Assembly: GCA_002325245.1 (NCBI GenBank)
Contig: DCRR01000013.1
Coordinates: 79,888 to 110,723, forward strand
Source of the DNA: Microbacteriaceae bacterium UBA1487
GTDB lineage: Bacteria > Actinomycetota > Actinomycetes > Actinomycetales > Microbacteriaceae
DNA: 30,836 nt
Reading direction: 5' to 3'
Translations under genes and position numbers: made by a program
Shown: positions 25,154 to 30,836 of the stretch, in pieces
How positions within the stretch are numbered: the stretch's first letter is position 1
Layout of the letters: the number at the start of each line of letters is the position of its first letter
The notes under the pieces: model-generated
Seen by the model: the letters and a program-made list of their open reading frames with translations, nothing else
What the model was told of the DNA's origin: nothing
Databases searched by the model: none

Positions 25154-26332
25154 TTACCCCAGAATCAGGGCGGTCGCGAGCGCCTGAACTCCTTCGCCGC
25201 GCCCGGTGAAGCCGAGCCCGTCGCTCGTGGTCGCCGCAACACTGACCGGCGCCCCGACGAGAGCGCTCAGATGCGCCTCCATCTCGAGCCGGCGCCCGGC
25301 GAGGCGCGGACGCTGGGCGACCAGCTGCACGGCCACGTTCTGGACGCGATAGCCGGCCCCACCGACGAGCGCGAGTGTCTCGGCGAGGAACACCTCGCTG
25401 CGGGCGTCGGCGAAGCGCGGGTCGGCGGTGCCGAAGCGCGAGCCGATGTCGCCGAGCCCCGCCGCGGAGAGCAGGGCGTCGCAGATGGCGTGGAGGACGG
25501 CGTCGCCGTCGCTGTGCCCGGCAAGCCCGGGCTCGTCCGGCCAGTACAGCCCGCCGAGCCACAGCGGCGCGCTCTCGTCGTAGGCGTGAACGTCGATTCC
25601 GATGCCGGTCCGCATGCGGTCCGCCCCTCCGACCAGGTGCTCGGCCCGCTCCAGATCGGCGGGCGTGGTGATCTTGAATCCGAGCGCATCGCCCTCGACG
25701 ACGACGACCGTGCCACCGGCGGCCGCGAACAGCGCGGCATCGTCGGTGTGCTCCTCGGTCGCGGCGTCGTAGGCGGACTGCAGCGCCGTGCGCGGGAAGC
25801 CCTGCGGCGTCTGCGCGGCGACCAGTTCGGCCCGGTCGACGGCCTGAAGGATCTCGTCGGAGTCCAGCGGCTGGCTCTGCGGGGCGGCGGCCACGCGCTT
25901 GAGCGTGTCGATCACGCGGAGTGCCGGCACCACGCCGATGCCGCGGTCGCGCACCGCCCGGGCGACGCGGTCGATCACCGCACTCGGCGTCAGCGCCCGC
26001 GCGGCGTCGTGCACGAGCACGACCTCGACGGAGTCGGGCAGCGCGGCCAGCCCGGCGGCGACCGAGGCCTGCCGGGTCGCACCCCCGCTGACGACGCGCG
26101 CGCGCTCACTCACGCGGTGCGCGGTGCGGCCCGCCTCATCGAGGCGATCCGCGGGCGCGACGACCACGATCTCAAAGTTCTCGACCGCCGCGGCGACGCC
26201 GTCGATGGCGCGCTCCAGAAGTGTGCGCGCGCCGAGTTCGACGAACGCTTTCGGCGTCGCGTGCCCGAGCCGCGTGCCGCTGCCCGCGGCGACGATCACG
26301 ACACCGAACGGTGACGGCGTGCCAGAGGTCAT
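25154..26332 (-). CDS. ispDF: Bifunctional IspD-IspF enzyme of the MEP pathway
   Basis: 392 residues. IspD (about 1-238): nucleotide loop AAGSGTRLG (15-23), K28, and VHDAARAL; it makes CDP-methylerythritol from MEP and CTP. IspF (about 241-392): the metal-binding D247 and H249 (GIDVHAY), H281 (LHAICDALL) and TTSDGLGFTGRGEG near the end; it cyclises CDP-ME 2-phosphate. IspE is not here. The fusion, with IspD first, occurs in several bacteria. The ATG at 26332 lies within a perfect inverted repeat (26330-26356), with a TAGCAT hexamer seven bases upstream. It makes isoprenoid precursors in the cytoplasm. Confidence 0.97.
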   Translation of the reverse strand: MTSGTPSPFGVVIVAAGSGTRLGHATPKAFVELGARTLLERAIDGVAAAVENFEIVVVAPADRLDEAGRTAHRVSERARVVSGGATRQASVAAGLAALPDSVEVVLVHDAARALTPSAVIDRVARAVRDRGIGVVPALRVIDTLKRVAAAPQSQPLDSDEILQAVDRAELVAAQTPQGFPRTALQSAYDAATEEHTDDAALFAAAGGTVVVVEGDALGFKITTPADLERAEHLVGGADRMRTGIGIDVHAYDESAPLWLGGLYWPDEPGLAGHSDGDAVLHAICDALLSAAGLGDIGSRFGTADPRFADARSEVFLAETLALVGGAGYRVQNVAVQLVAQRPRLAGRRLEMEAHLSALVGAPVSVAATTSDGLGFTGRGEGVQALATALILG

Positions 26333-26356
26333 GCTCCGAATGCTAGTCGGAGCATG
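26330..26356. promoter_or_regulatory. Perfect 10-bp inverted repeat at the ispDF start
   Basis: CATGCTCCGA (26330-26339) and TCGGAGCATG (26347-26356) are exact reverse complements around a 7-base spacer that holds most of the candidate -10 hexamer (TAGCAT, 26345-26340). The left arm includes the ispDF start codon. It also follows the carD stop (26364), so it may act as a hairpin in carD mRNA as well as an operator. Confidence 0.6.
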
Positions 26357-26363
26357 CGCCGCC

Positions 26364-26846
26364 TCAGGAAGCGAGAACCTCGTCGAGAACCGTGGAGGCC
26401 TTCTCTTCGTCGGTCTTCTCGGCGAGCGCGAGCTCGGAGATCAGAATCTGGCGAGCCTTCGCCAGCATCCGCTTCTCTCCCGCCGACAGGCCACGGTCCT
26501 GATCGCGACGCCACAGGTCGCGGACGACCTCGGAGACCTTGATGACGTCGCCCGAGGCGAGCTTCTCGAGGTTCGCCTTGTAGCGGCGGCTCCAGTTGGT
26601 GGGCTCTTCCGTGAACGGCGCGCGCAGCACCTCGAACACGCGGTCGAGGCCTTCCTTGCCGATGACGTCACGCACGCCGACAAGGTCGACGTTCTCCGCG
26701 GGCACCTCGATCGTCAGATCACCCTGGGTGACGTTGAGCTTGAGGTACAGCTTTTCCTCACCCCGAATGGTGCGCTTCTTTACTTCAATGATCTTTGCCG
26801 CCCCGTGATGGGGGTACACGACCGTCTCGCCGACCTCGAACAGCAT
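26364..26846 (-). CDS. carD: CarD-type RNA polymerase-binding transcription factor
   Basis: 160 residues, normal for CarD. The N-terminal Tudor-like RNA-polymerase-binding domain (about 1-53: MLFEVGETVVYPHHG) and a helical DNA-contacting C-terminal domain with the conserved tryptophan W85 (EPTNWSRRYK). CarD stabilises the open complex at rRNA and other promoters and is essential in mycobacteria. The ATG at 26846 has AAGGAA about 10 bases upstream and a TAAAAT box at 26879-26874. It is divergent from the lipoprotein gene, an arrangement shared with mycobacterial carD-lpqE. Confidence 0.97.
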   Translation of the reverse strand: MLFEVGETVVYPHHGAAKIIEVKKRTIRGEEKLYLKLNVTQGDLTIEVPAENVDLVGVRDVIGKEGLDRVFEVLRAPFTEEPTNWSRRYKANLEKLASGDVIKVSEVVRDLWRRDQDRGLSAGEKRMLAKARQILISELALAEKTDEEKASTVLDEVLAS

Positions 26847-26873
26847 GGAGTTGTTCCTTCCCGCAGACCTCCC

Positions 26874-26879
26874 ATTTTA
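26874..26879 (-). promoter_or_regulatory. Candidate carD -10 box
   Basis: TAAAAT on the minus strand, 28 bases before the ATG, is a good sigma-70-type hexamer. No strong -35 was seen, which fits a promoter of a CarD-dependent type. Confidence 0.5.
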
Positions 26880-26896
26880 GCACAGTCGGGGTACGA

Positions 26897-26911
26897 GTTA
26901 GGATTGCCTAA
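26897..26911. promoter_or_regulatory. Possible DtxR/IdeR-like iron box
   Basis: GTTAGGATTGCCTAA matches 12 of 15 bases of the right part of the DtxR consensus but only weakly at the left end. It lies between carD and the lipoprotein gene. The dyad TTAGG/CCTAA is separated by four bases. Confidence 0.3.
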
Positions 26912-26977
26912 ACCAGGGGTGCGCCTCGCCCCCGCTAGGCTTGGGGACGCTGTCTACTGTCTGACTCGGAGGGTCTT

Positions 26978-27523
26978 GTGAACGCACGTGCCGCGATGTC
27001 CATTGTGCTGGCCGGCGTCACCGCCGCCGTTCTCGCGGGATGCGGTTTCGTCACCCCGATCGCGACGCAGTACCAGTACGACCCGAGCGACGGCGTGAGC
27101 GCCGAGGTCGGCGAGGTCACCGTGCAGAACGTGCTCGTGCTGACCGAGGACGGCCTCGACGGAAACCTGCTCTTCACGGCGGTCAACCACAGCGAAGACC
27201 CGGTCGACCTCGGCGTCCAGTACGTCGTCGACGGCACCAAGGTCGACCTGACGCTCGAGCTCGAGGCCCAGTCGTCGACCAGCTTCGGCTTCGGCGACGA
27301 GGGCCAGCTGCTGCTCGAAGGCATCAGCACCCCGGCGGGCGACCTCATCGCGATGTACTTCCAGTACGGCAACGAGGTCGGCAGCCAGATCGATGTGCCC
27401 GTCCTCGACGGCTCGCTCGAGCAGTACGCGCCCTACCTGCCCACGCCGATGCCGACGCCGACGCCGACGCCGACCGAGACGGCCACGACCGAACCCGAGC
27501 CGACCGAGACCACCGCCCCGTAG
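26978..27523 (+). CDS. LpqE-like lipoprotein
   Basis: 181 residues from GTG 26978 with a strong GGAGGG site. Lipobox LAGC (C22), a beta-rich domain (about 40-150: VTVQNVLVLTEDGLDGNLLFTAVNHSED and DGTKVDLTLELE), and a Pro/Thr-rich tail (155-181). By position beside carD and by the NVLVLTEDG-type core it corresponds to mycobacterial LpqE, a lipoprotein of unknown function. It is anchored outside the membrane. An iron-box-like dyad lies 67 bases upstream. Confidence 0.75.
   Translation: MNARAAMSIVLAGVTAAVLAGCGFVTPIATQYQYDPSDGVSAEVGEVTVQNVLVLTEDGLDGNLLFTAVNHSEDPVDLGVQYVVDGTKVDLTLELEAQSSTSFGFGDEGQLLLEGISTPAGDLIAMYFQYGNEVGSQIDVPVLDGSLEQYAPYLPTPMPTPTPTPTETATTEPEPTETTAP
27440..27475 (+). repeat. Pro-Thr codon repeat in the lipoprotein tail
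   Basis: Six hexamers of CCGACG type encode alternating Pro-Thr (one Met variant). A comparable run, in reverse complement, encodes the TP tail of the DsbA-like protein at 19035-19061. Such runs are prone to slippage, so tail length may vary. Confidence 0.8.
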
Positions 27524-27557
27524 CTGGGAGCCAACGGCCGGCGGGCCGCGCTCGGGT

Positions 27558-28238
27558 CTACGACTCGAAGCGGTAGCCGAGTCCGCGCACCGTCATGAGC
27601 ATCGTCGGCTGCGCCGGGTCCGGCTCGATCTTGCTGCGGATCCGCTTGATGTGCACGTCGAGCGTCTTGGTGTCGCCGAAGTAGTCGGCTCCCCACACGC
27701 GGTCGATCAGCTGCCCGCGGGTCAGCACCCGTCCGGCATTGCGCAGCAGCAGTTCGAGCAGCTCGAACTCCTTGAGCGGCATCGAGATCTCGGCGCCGTT
27801 CACCGCGACCGAGTGGCGTTCGACGTCCATCCGGACCGAGCCGGCCTCGAGCACGCCCTCGTCGCTGTCGCTGGCGTCGATGCGGCGTCGCAGCACGGCG
27901 CGCATCCGCGCCAGCAGCTCACGCGTCGAGTACGGCTTCGTGACGTAGTCGTCGGCCCCGAGCTCCAGCCCCACCACGATGTCGACCTCGCTGTCCTTGG
28001 CGGTCAGCATGATGATCGGCACCGCGGAGCGGGTGCGCAGCTCGCGGCACACCTCGGTGCCGGGCAGACCGGGCAGCATCAGGTCGAGAAGAACGAGGTC
28101 CGCCGGCGCACGGTCGAACGCGCTCAGGGCGGACGGGCCGTCGGCGGCCACCTCCACCTCGTACCCTTCCTTCCCGAGCAAGAACGCCAACGGCTCACTG
28201 AGCGATTGCTCGTCCTCGACGATCAGGATTCGGGTCAT
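27558..28238 (-). CDS. regX3: Phosphate response regulator RegX3
   Basis: 226 residues, OmpR family. Receiver with acidic E8/D9, phospho-acceptor D52 (LLDLMLPGLPG), T79 and K101 (YVTKPY); winged helix about 130-226, ending in the RGLGYRFES strand. Start and C-terminus match RegX3 closely. It controls phosphate-scavenging genes with SenX3. The ATG overlaps the senX3 stop (ATGA), with AAGGAG upstream inside senX3. The gene order senX3-regX3 with Gpm nearby is as in mycobacteria. Confidence 0.95.
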   Translation of the reverse strand: MTRILIVEDEQSLSEPLAFLLGKEGYEVEVAADGPSALSAFDRAPADLVLLDLMLPGLPGTEVCRELRTRSAVPIIMLTAKDSEVDIVVGLELGADDYVTKPYSTRELLARMRAVLRRRIDASDSDEGVLEAGSVRMDVERHSVAVNGAEISMPLKEFELLELLLRNAGRVLTRGQLIDRVWGADYFGDTKTLDVHIKRIRSKIEPDPAQPTMLMTVRGLGYRFES

Positions 28239-29425
28239 GGGGTTGCTCCTTTGGTCTGCGATGCGAGCCGTCGGCTCGCGGCACCCTCGGTGGTCGACCC
28301 GGTGGCCGCCATCTCGGGAAGTCGAATGGTGAAGGTCGAGCCGCGCCCGGGCTGCGACCAGACGCGCACATCGCCGCCGTGGTTCTGGACGATGTGCTTG
28401 ACGATGCTCAGTCCGAGTCCGGTGCCGCCGGTGTCGCGGCTGCGCGCCGTGTCGAGCCGGAAGAAGCGCTCGAACACCCGGTCGCGCTCCGCGTCAGGGA
28501 TTCCGGGCCCCTGATCGGTCACTGCGATCTCGACCACGCCGTCGGCCCGCGAGACGCCGACGCCGACCCGGGTGCCGTCGGACGAGTACTGGATCGCGTT
28601 GACGACCAGATTGTGCACGGCGGTGATGAGCATGTTCTCGTCGCCGTAGACCTCCGCGCCGGCATCGCCGCCGGTGACCAGGGAGATGCGGTGCGCGGCC
28701 GCGCCGACCCGGTTGCGGTCGACCGCCTGCGCGATCACGGCGTCGATCTCGACCCGTTCCGCGTTCTGCAGAGTGTTGCCCGACTGCAGTCGGCTGAGCT
28801 CGATGATCTCCTGCGTCAGCCGCGAGAGCCGGTCCGCCTCGACGGTCAGGCGCTTCGCGAACCGCTGCACCTCCGCGGGTTCGTCGGCACTGGCCTCCAG
28901 CGCTTCGGCGAGCAGGCTGACCGCGCCGATCGGCGTCTTGAGCTCGTGACTGACGTTGGCGAGGAAGTCGCGCCGCACCTCCTCGAGGCGGTGCGCCTCG
29001 GTGCGGTCCTCCGCCAGCAGCAGCACGTAGCGGGTGCCCAGCCGCGCGACCCGCACCAGGACGCGCAGGTTCGCGTCGCCGAACGGTCCGCGGGAGAGGT
29101 GCACCTCGCGCGTGATCGTCTCGCCGGTGCGCCGCACCTGGTCGACGAGCTCGAGGAGCTCGCGGTGCACCAGGGCCTGGTTCCAGACCAGCCCGAAGGT
29201 GAGCGCGCCGCTCGAGGCCTTCACGACCGTGGCAGAGCCATCCAGCACGACCCCGACGGACTCGAGTGCATCGATGACCTCGTCGACCCCTTGCGGCACG
29301 CTCGTGGACACCACCGCGACCGCGCGTTGACCGCGACGGTGGGCGATGACAACGACGGCGGTGAAGCCGATCCCCACCAGCAGTCCGAAGACCATGGCGA
29401 GGAGCACGAGCCAGCCTTGGGGCAT
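28235..29425 (-). CDS. senX3: Phosphate sensor kinase SenX3
   Basis: 396 residues. One N-terminal membrane helix (about 5-28), a PAS-like sensory region (45-140), HisKA with NVSHELKTP (H160) and HATPase with N box NLVVNA (272-277), DQGPGIP and GGTGLGL. No large periplasmic loop is present, fitting a sensor that works through PhoU and the Pst transporter rather than by external ligand. Start ATG 29425 has TAATCT six bases upstream and no ribosome binding site, so the message is probably leaderless. Coupled to regX3 by ATGA. Confidence 0.95.
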   Translation of the reverse strand: MPQGWLVLLAMVFGLLVGIGFTAVVVIAHRRGQRAVAVVSTSVPQGVDEVIDALESVGVVLDGSATVVKASSGALTFGLVWNQALVHRELLELVDQVRRTGETITREVHLSRGPFGDANLRVLVRVARLGTRYVLLLAEDRTEAHRLEEVRRDFLANVSHELKTPIGAVSLLAEALEASADEPAEVQRFAKRLTVEADRLSRLTQEIIELSRLQSGNTLQNAERVEIDAVIAQAVDRNRVGAAAHRISLVTGGDAGAEVYGDENMLITAVHNLVVNAIQYSSDGTRVGVGVSRADGVVEIAVTDQGPGIPDAERDRVFERFFRLDTARSRDTGGTGLGLSIVKHIVQNHGGDVRVWSQPGRGSTFTIRLPEMAATGSTTEGAASRRLASQTKGATP

Positions 29426-29431
29426 GGGTCT

Positions 29432-29437
29432 AGATTA
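29432..29437 (-). promoter_or_regulatory. Candidate -10 hexamer of senX3-regX3
   Basis: TAATCT on the minus strand is followed by six bases and the ATG at 29425, predicting a leaderless message. Confidence 0.5.
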
Positions 29438-29497
29438 GGGGGACAAACGAGGAGGCTCGACACCGGATTCTCATCGAAGCCGCCGTCGGGCCGCACT

Positions 29498-29530
29498 ATT
29501 CACTTCACCGACACCCCTCGTTCACTTGTG
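29498..29530 (+). promoter_or_regulatory. PHO-box-like triple direct repeat
   Basis: Three contiguous 11-base units: ATTCACTTCAC (29498-29508), CGACACCCCTC (29509-29519), GTTCACTTGTG (29520-29530). Units 1 and 3 resemble the GTTCACC core of the actinobacterial PhoP/RegX3 site, at the right 11-base period. It lies between senX3 and phoU, so RegX3 could control both. Confidence 0.6.
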
Positions 29531-29605
29531 ACCGAGAGGGTAGCGGGGTTCAGGGCAACCCGGTTTGCCCGGACTGACGGCAACACGCGAGAGGAATTGG
29601 TTCAA

Positions 29606-30259
29606 ATGCGCGAGGTGTTCCAGCAGGAGCTGCGAGAGGTTCAGGAGCGGCTCGTCGAGATCTCGTCCCTCGTTGCCGACTCGATCGAGAACGCGACGAC
29701 CGCGTTCGGGGAATCGAATGTCGCACTCGCCGAGAGCGTGATCGAGCAGGACAGCCGCATCGATGCCGCCGCCGTCGCGCTCGACGAGCTGGCGATCCAG
29801 ATTCTGGCCCGACAGCAGCCGGTCGCCCGCGACCTGCGCATCGTCGTCACCGCGCTCCGCGTCAGCGCGTCGCTCGAGCGCATGGGCGACATGGCGACGC
29901 ACATCGCCCAGCTCGCCCGCTACCGCTTCCCCGAGAAGGTCGTGCCGAAGGGCCTGCGCAAGACGTTCCAGGAGATGGGCGCGCTCGACTGCGAGATCGC
30001 GCACAAGCTCACGGAGCTGCTGCGCACCGAAGACGTCAAACTCGCCGAGGAGATCCGCGACGAGGACGACAAGATCGATGCGCTGCACCTCAGCGTGTTC
30101 GACAAGGTGCTCGGCGAGACCTGGAAGGGCGGCGCCGAGGACACGGTGGATGCGACCCTCGCCTCGCGCTACCACGAGCGCTTCGCCGACCACGCCGTCT
30201 CGATCGCCAAGAAGATGCAGTACCTGGCGACCGGCGACTGGGCTCCCCAGGACGACTGA
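29606..30259 (+). CDS. phoU: Phosphate signalling protein PhoU
   Basis: 217 residues of two repeated three-helix PhoU units (about 1-110 and 115-217), with the metal-binding E/DxxxD-type motifs (LERMGDMATHIA and YHERFADHAVSIAKK). PhoU links the Pst phosphate transporter to the sensor kinase and silences the regulon when phosphate is ample. The divergent senX3 supports this role. The ATG at 29606 follows a GAGAGGA site about 10 bases upstream; the reading frame remains open far upstream but is antisense to senX3. Confidence 0.96.
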   Translation: MREVFQQELREVQERLVEISSLVADSIENATTAFGESNVALAESVIEQDSRIDAAAVALDELAIQILARQQPVARDLRIVVTALRVSASLERMGDMATHIAQLARYRFPEKVVPKGLRKTFQEMGALDCEIAHKLTELLRTEDVKLAEEIRDEDDKIDALHLSVFDKVLGETWKGGAEDTVDATLASRYHERFADHAVSIAKKMQYLATGDWAPQDD

Positions 30260-30270
30260 GCACAGACCTC

Positions 30271-30316
30271 AACGACGAAGCGCGTCACCCCCGCGGGGAT
30301 GACGCGCTTCGTCGTT
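30271..30316. terminator. Perfect 17-bp bidirectional terminator
   Basis: AACGACGAAGCGCGTCA (30271-30287) is exactly complementary to TGACGCGCTTCGTCGTT (30300-30316). The loop contains CCCC/GGGG that extends the stem. It separates phoU from convergent gpmA. Confidence 0.92.
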
Positions 30317-30332
30317 CTCGGGGCGCTGCGCC

Positions 30333-30836
30333 CTACTTCTTGCCCTGGCTGGCGACCGCGGCGGCGCCGGCGGCGGCGGCCTCGGGGTCGAGGTAGCGGC
30401 CCGGCGCGAGCGGACGGTAGTTGTCGTCGAGCTCGTAGACCAGCGGAATGCCGGTCGGGATGTTCAGCTCGGAGATCTCGTCATCCGCGATGTCCTCCAG
30501 GTGCTTCACGAGCGCGCGCAGCGAGTTGCCGTGCGCGGTCACCAGCACCGTCTCGCCGGCGGCGAGGCTGGGGATGATGTCGGACTCCCAGTACGGCAGC
30601 ATCCGCTCGATCACGATCTTGAGGCTCTCGGTGCGCGGCACCTCGCCGTCGATGTTCGCGTAGCGCTCGTCGTGCACCTGGCTGTACTCGGCGTCGTCGT
30701 CGAGCGGCGGCGGCGGGGTGTCGAAGCTGCGGCGCCAGGTCATGAACTGCTCCTGGCCGTACTTCTCCAGCGTCTCCGCCTTGTCGAGGCCCTGCAGCGA
30801 GCCGTAGTGGCGCTCGTTGAGGCGCCAGGAGCGCTT
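30333..30836 (-). CDS. gpmA: Phosphoglycerate mutase (2,3-bisphosphoglycerate-dependent), C-terminal part
   Basis: 168 codons remain; the N-terminus with the RHG motif is outside. The visible part starts KRSWRLNERHYGSLQGLDKAE (substrate loop) and continues with the second catalytic histidine in TAHGNSLRALVKHL and PTGIPLVYEL. It interconverts 3- and 2-phosphoglycerate in glycolysis. The C-terminus has an Ala-rich extension (DPEAAAAGAAAVASQGKK). Proximity to senX3-regX3 matches mycobacterial gpm1. Confidence 0.97.
   Translation of the reverse strand, partial: KRSWRLNERHYGSLQGLDKAETLEKYGQEQFMTWRRSFDTPPPPLDDDAEYSQVHDERYANIDGEVPRTESLKIVIERMLPYWESDIIPSLAAGETVLVTAHGNSLRALVKHLEDIADDEISELNIPTGIPLVYELDDNYRPLAPGRYLDPEAAAAGAAAVASQGKK

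Noticed and set aside
28379..29605. N-terminal extension of PhoU to 626 residues
   Set aside because: It is a frame opposite senX3; PhoU proteins are about 217 residues and a ribosome site precedes the ATG at 29606.

Overview
The window is gene-dense, high-G+C chromosomal DNA from an actinobacterium, most likely a member of the Microbacteriaceae. Supporting this are actinobacterium-specific families (CarD, SenX3-RegX3, LytR_C, DUF3263, DUF3027, DUF4032, WXG100, bacterial XPB), GTG and TTG starts, a fused IspD-IspF, a GGM-tailed GroEL under CIRCE operators, and a carD/lipoprotein and SenX3-RegX3/PhoU/Gpm layout resembling mycobacterial synteny. No phage, insertion sequence, CRISPR array, rRNA or replication origin was seen. 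No stretch over 300 bases lacks a gene.

Layout. 1-618 (-): a cold-shock-domain protein with a C-terminal extension, overlapping a DUF3027 gene cut by the window edge. 681-4459 (+): a two-TM protein, a helicase-associated protein and an XPB helicase. 4503-5603 (+): a GAF/LuxR regulator. 5621-7677 (-): an ArsR repressor coupled to a SulP transporter, with a perfect palindrome over the arsR start. 7810-10491 (-): a large repeat-built surface protein, divergent from a two-component system (10642-13132, +), followed by an orphan WXG100 protein. 13574-15202 (-): groEL with tandem CIRCE operators. 15351-16696 (-): a DUF3048 lipoprotein and a small cold shock protein. 16890-17780 (-): DUF3263 and LytR_C proteins. 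17939-18903 (+): msrB and a nitroreductase-like gene. 18922-18998 (-): tRNA-Thr(UGU). 19029-19940 (-): a membrane-anchored DsbA-like protein. 20202-22723 (+): an orphan UgpC/MsiK-type ATPase and a DUF4032 protein. 22720-26846 (-): carD, ispDF, cysS, rlmB. 26978-27523 (+): an LpqE-like lipoprotein. 27558-29425 (-): senX3-regX3. 29606-30259 (+): phoU. 30333-30836 (-): gpmA, cut by the window edge.

How it works together. Most of this is conserved housekeeping and stress equipment: protein folding and repair (GroEL, MsrB, DsbA-like), RNA chaperones, DNA repair (XPB), translation (CysS, RlmB, tRNA-Thr), isoprenoid synthesis (IspDF), rRNA transcription control (CarD) and phosphate sensing (SenX3-RegX3-PhoU). 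I found no wholly new multi-gene system. The strongest less-described signals are regulatory: many operon-leading genes have a TANNNT hexamer 6-7 nt before the start codon (leaderless transcripts); strong dyads cover the arsR and ispDF starts; a PHO-box-like triple repeat lies between senX3 and phoU; and an 88-residue low-complexity segment interrupts the catalytic region of the histidine kinase at 11366-13132. The DUF4032 protein retains protein-kinase-like catalytic residues and has no assigned substrate.
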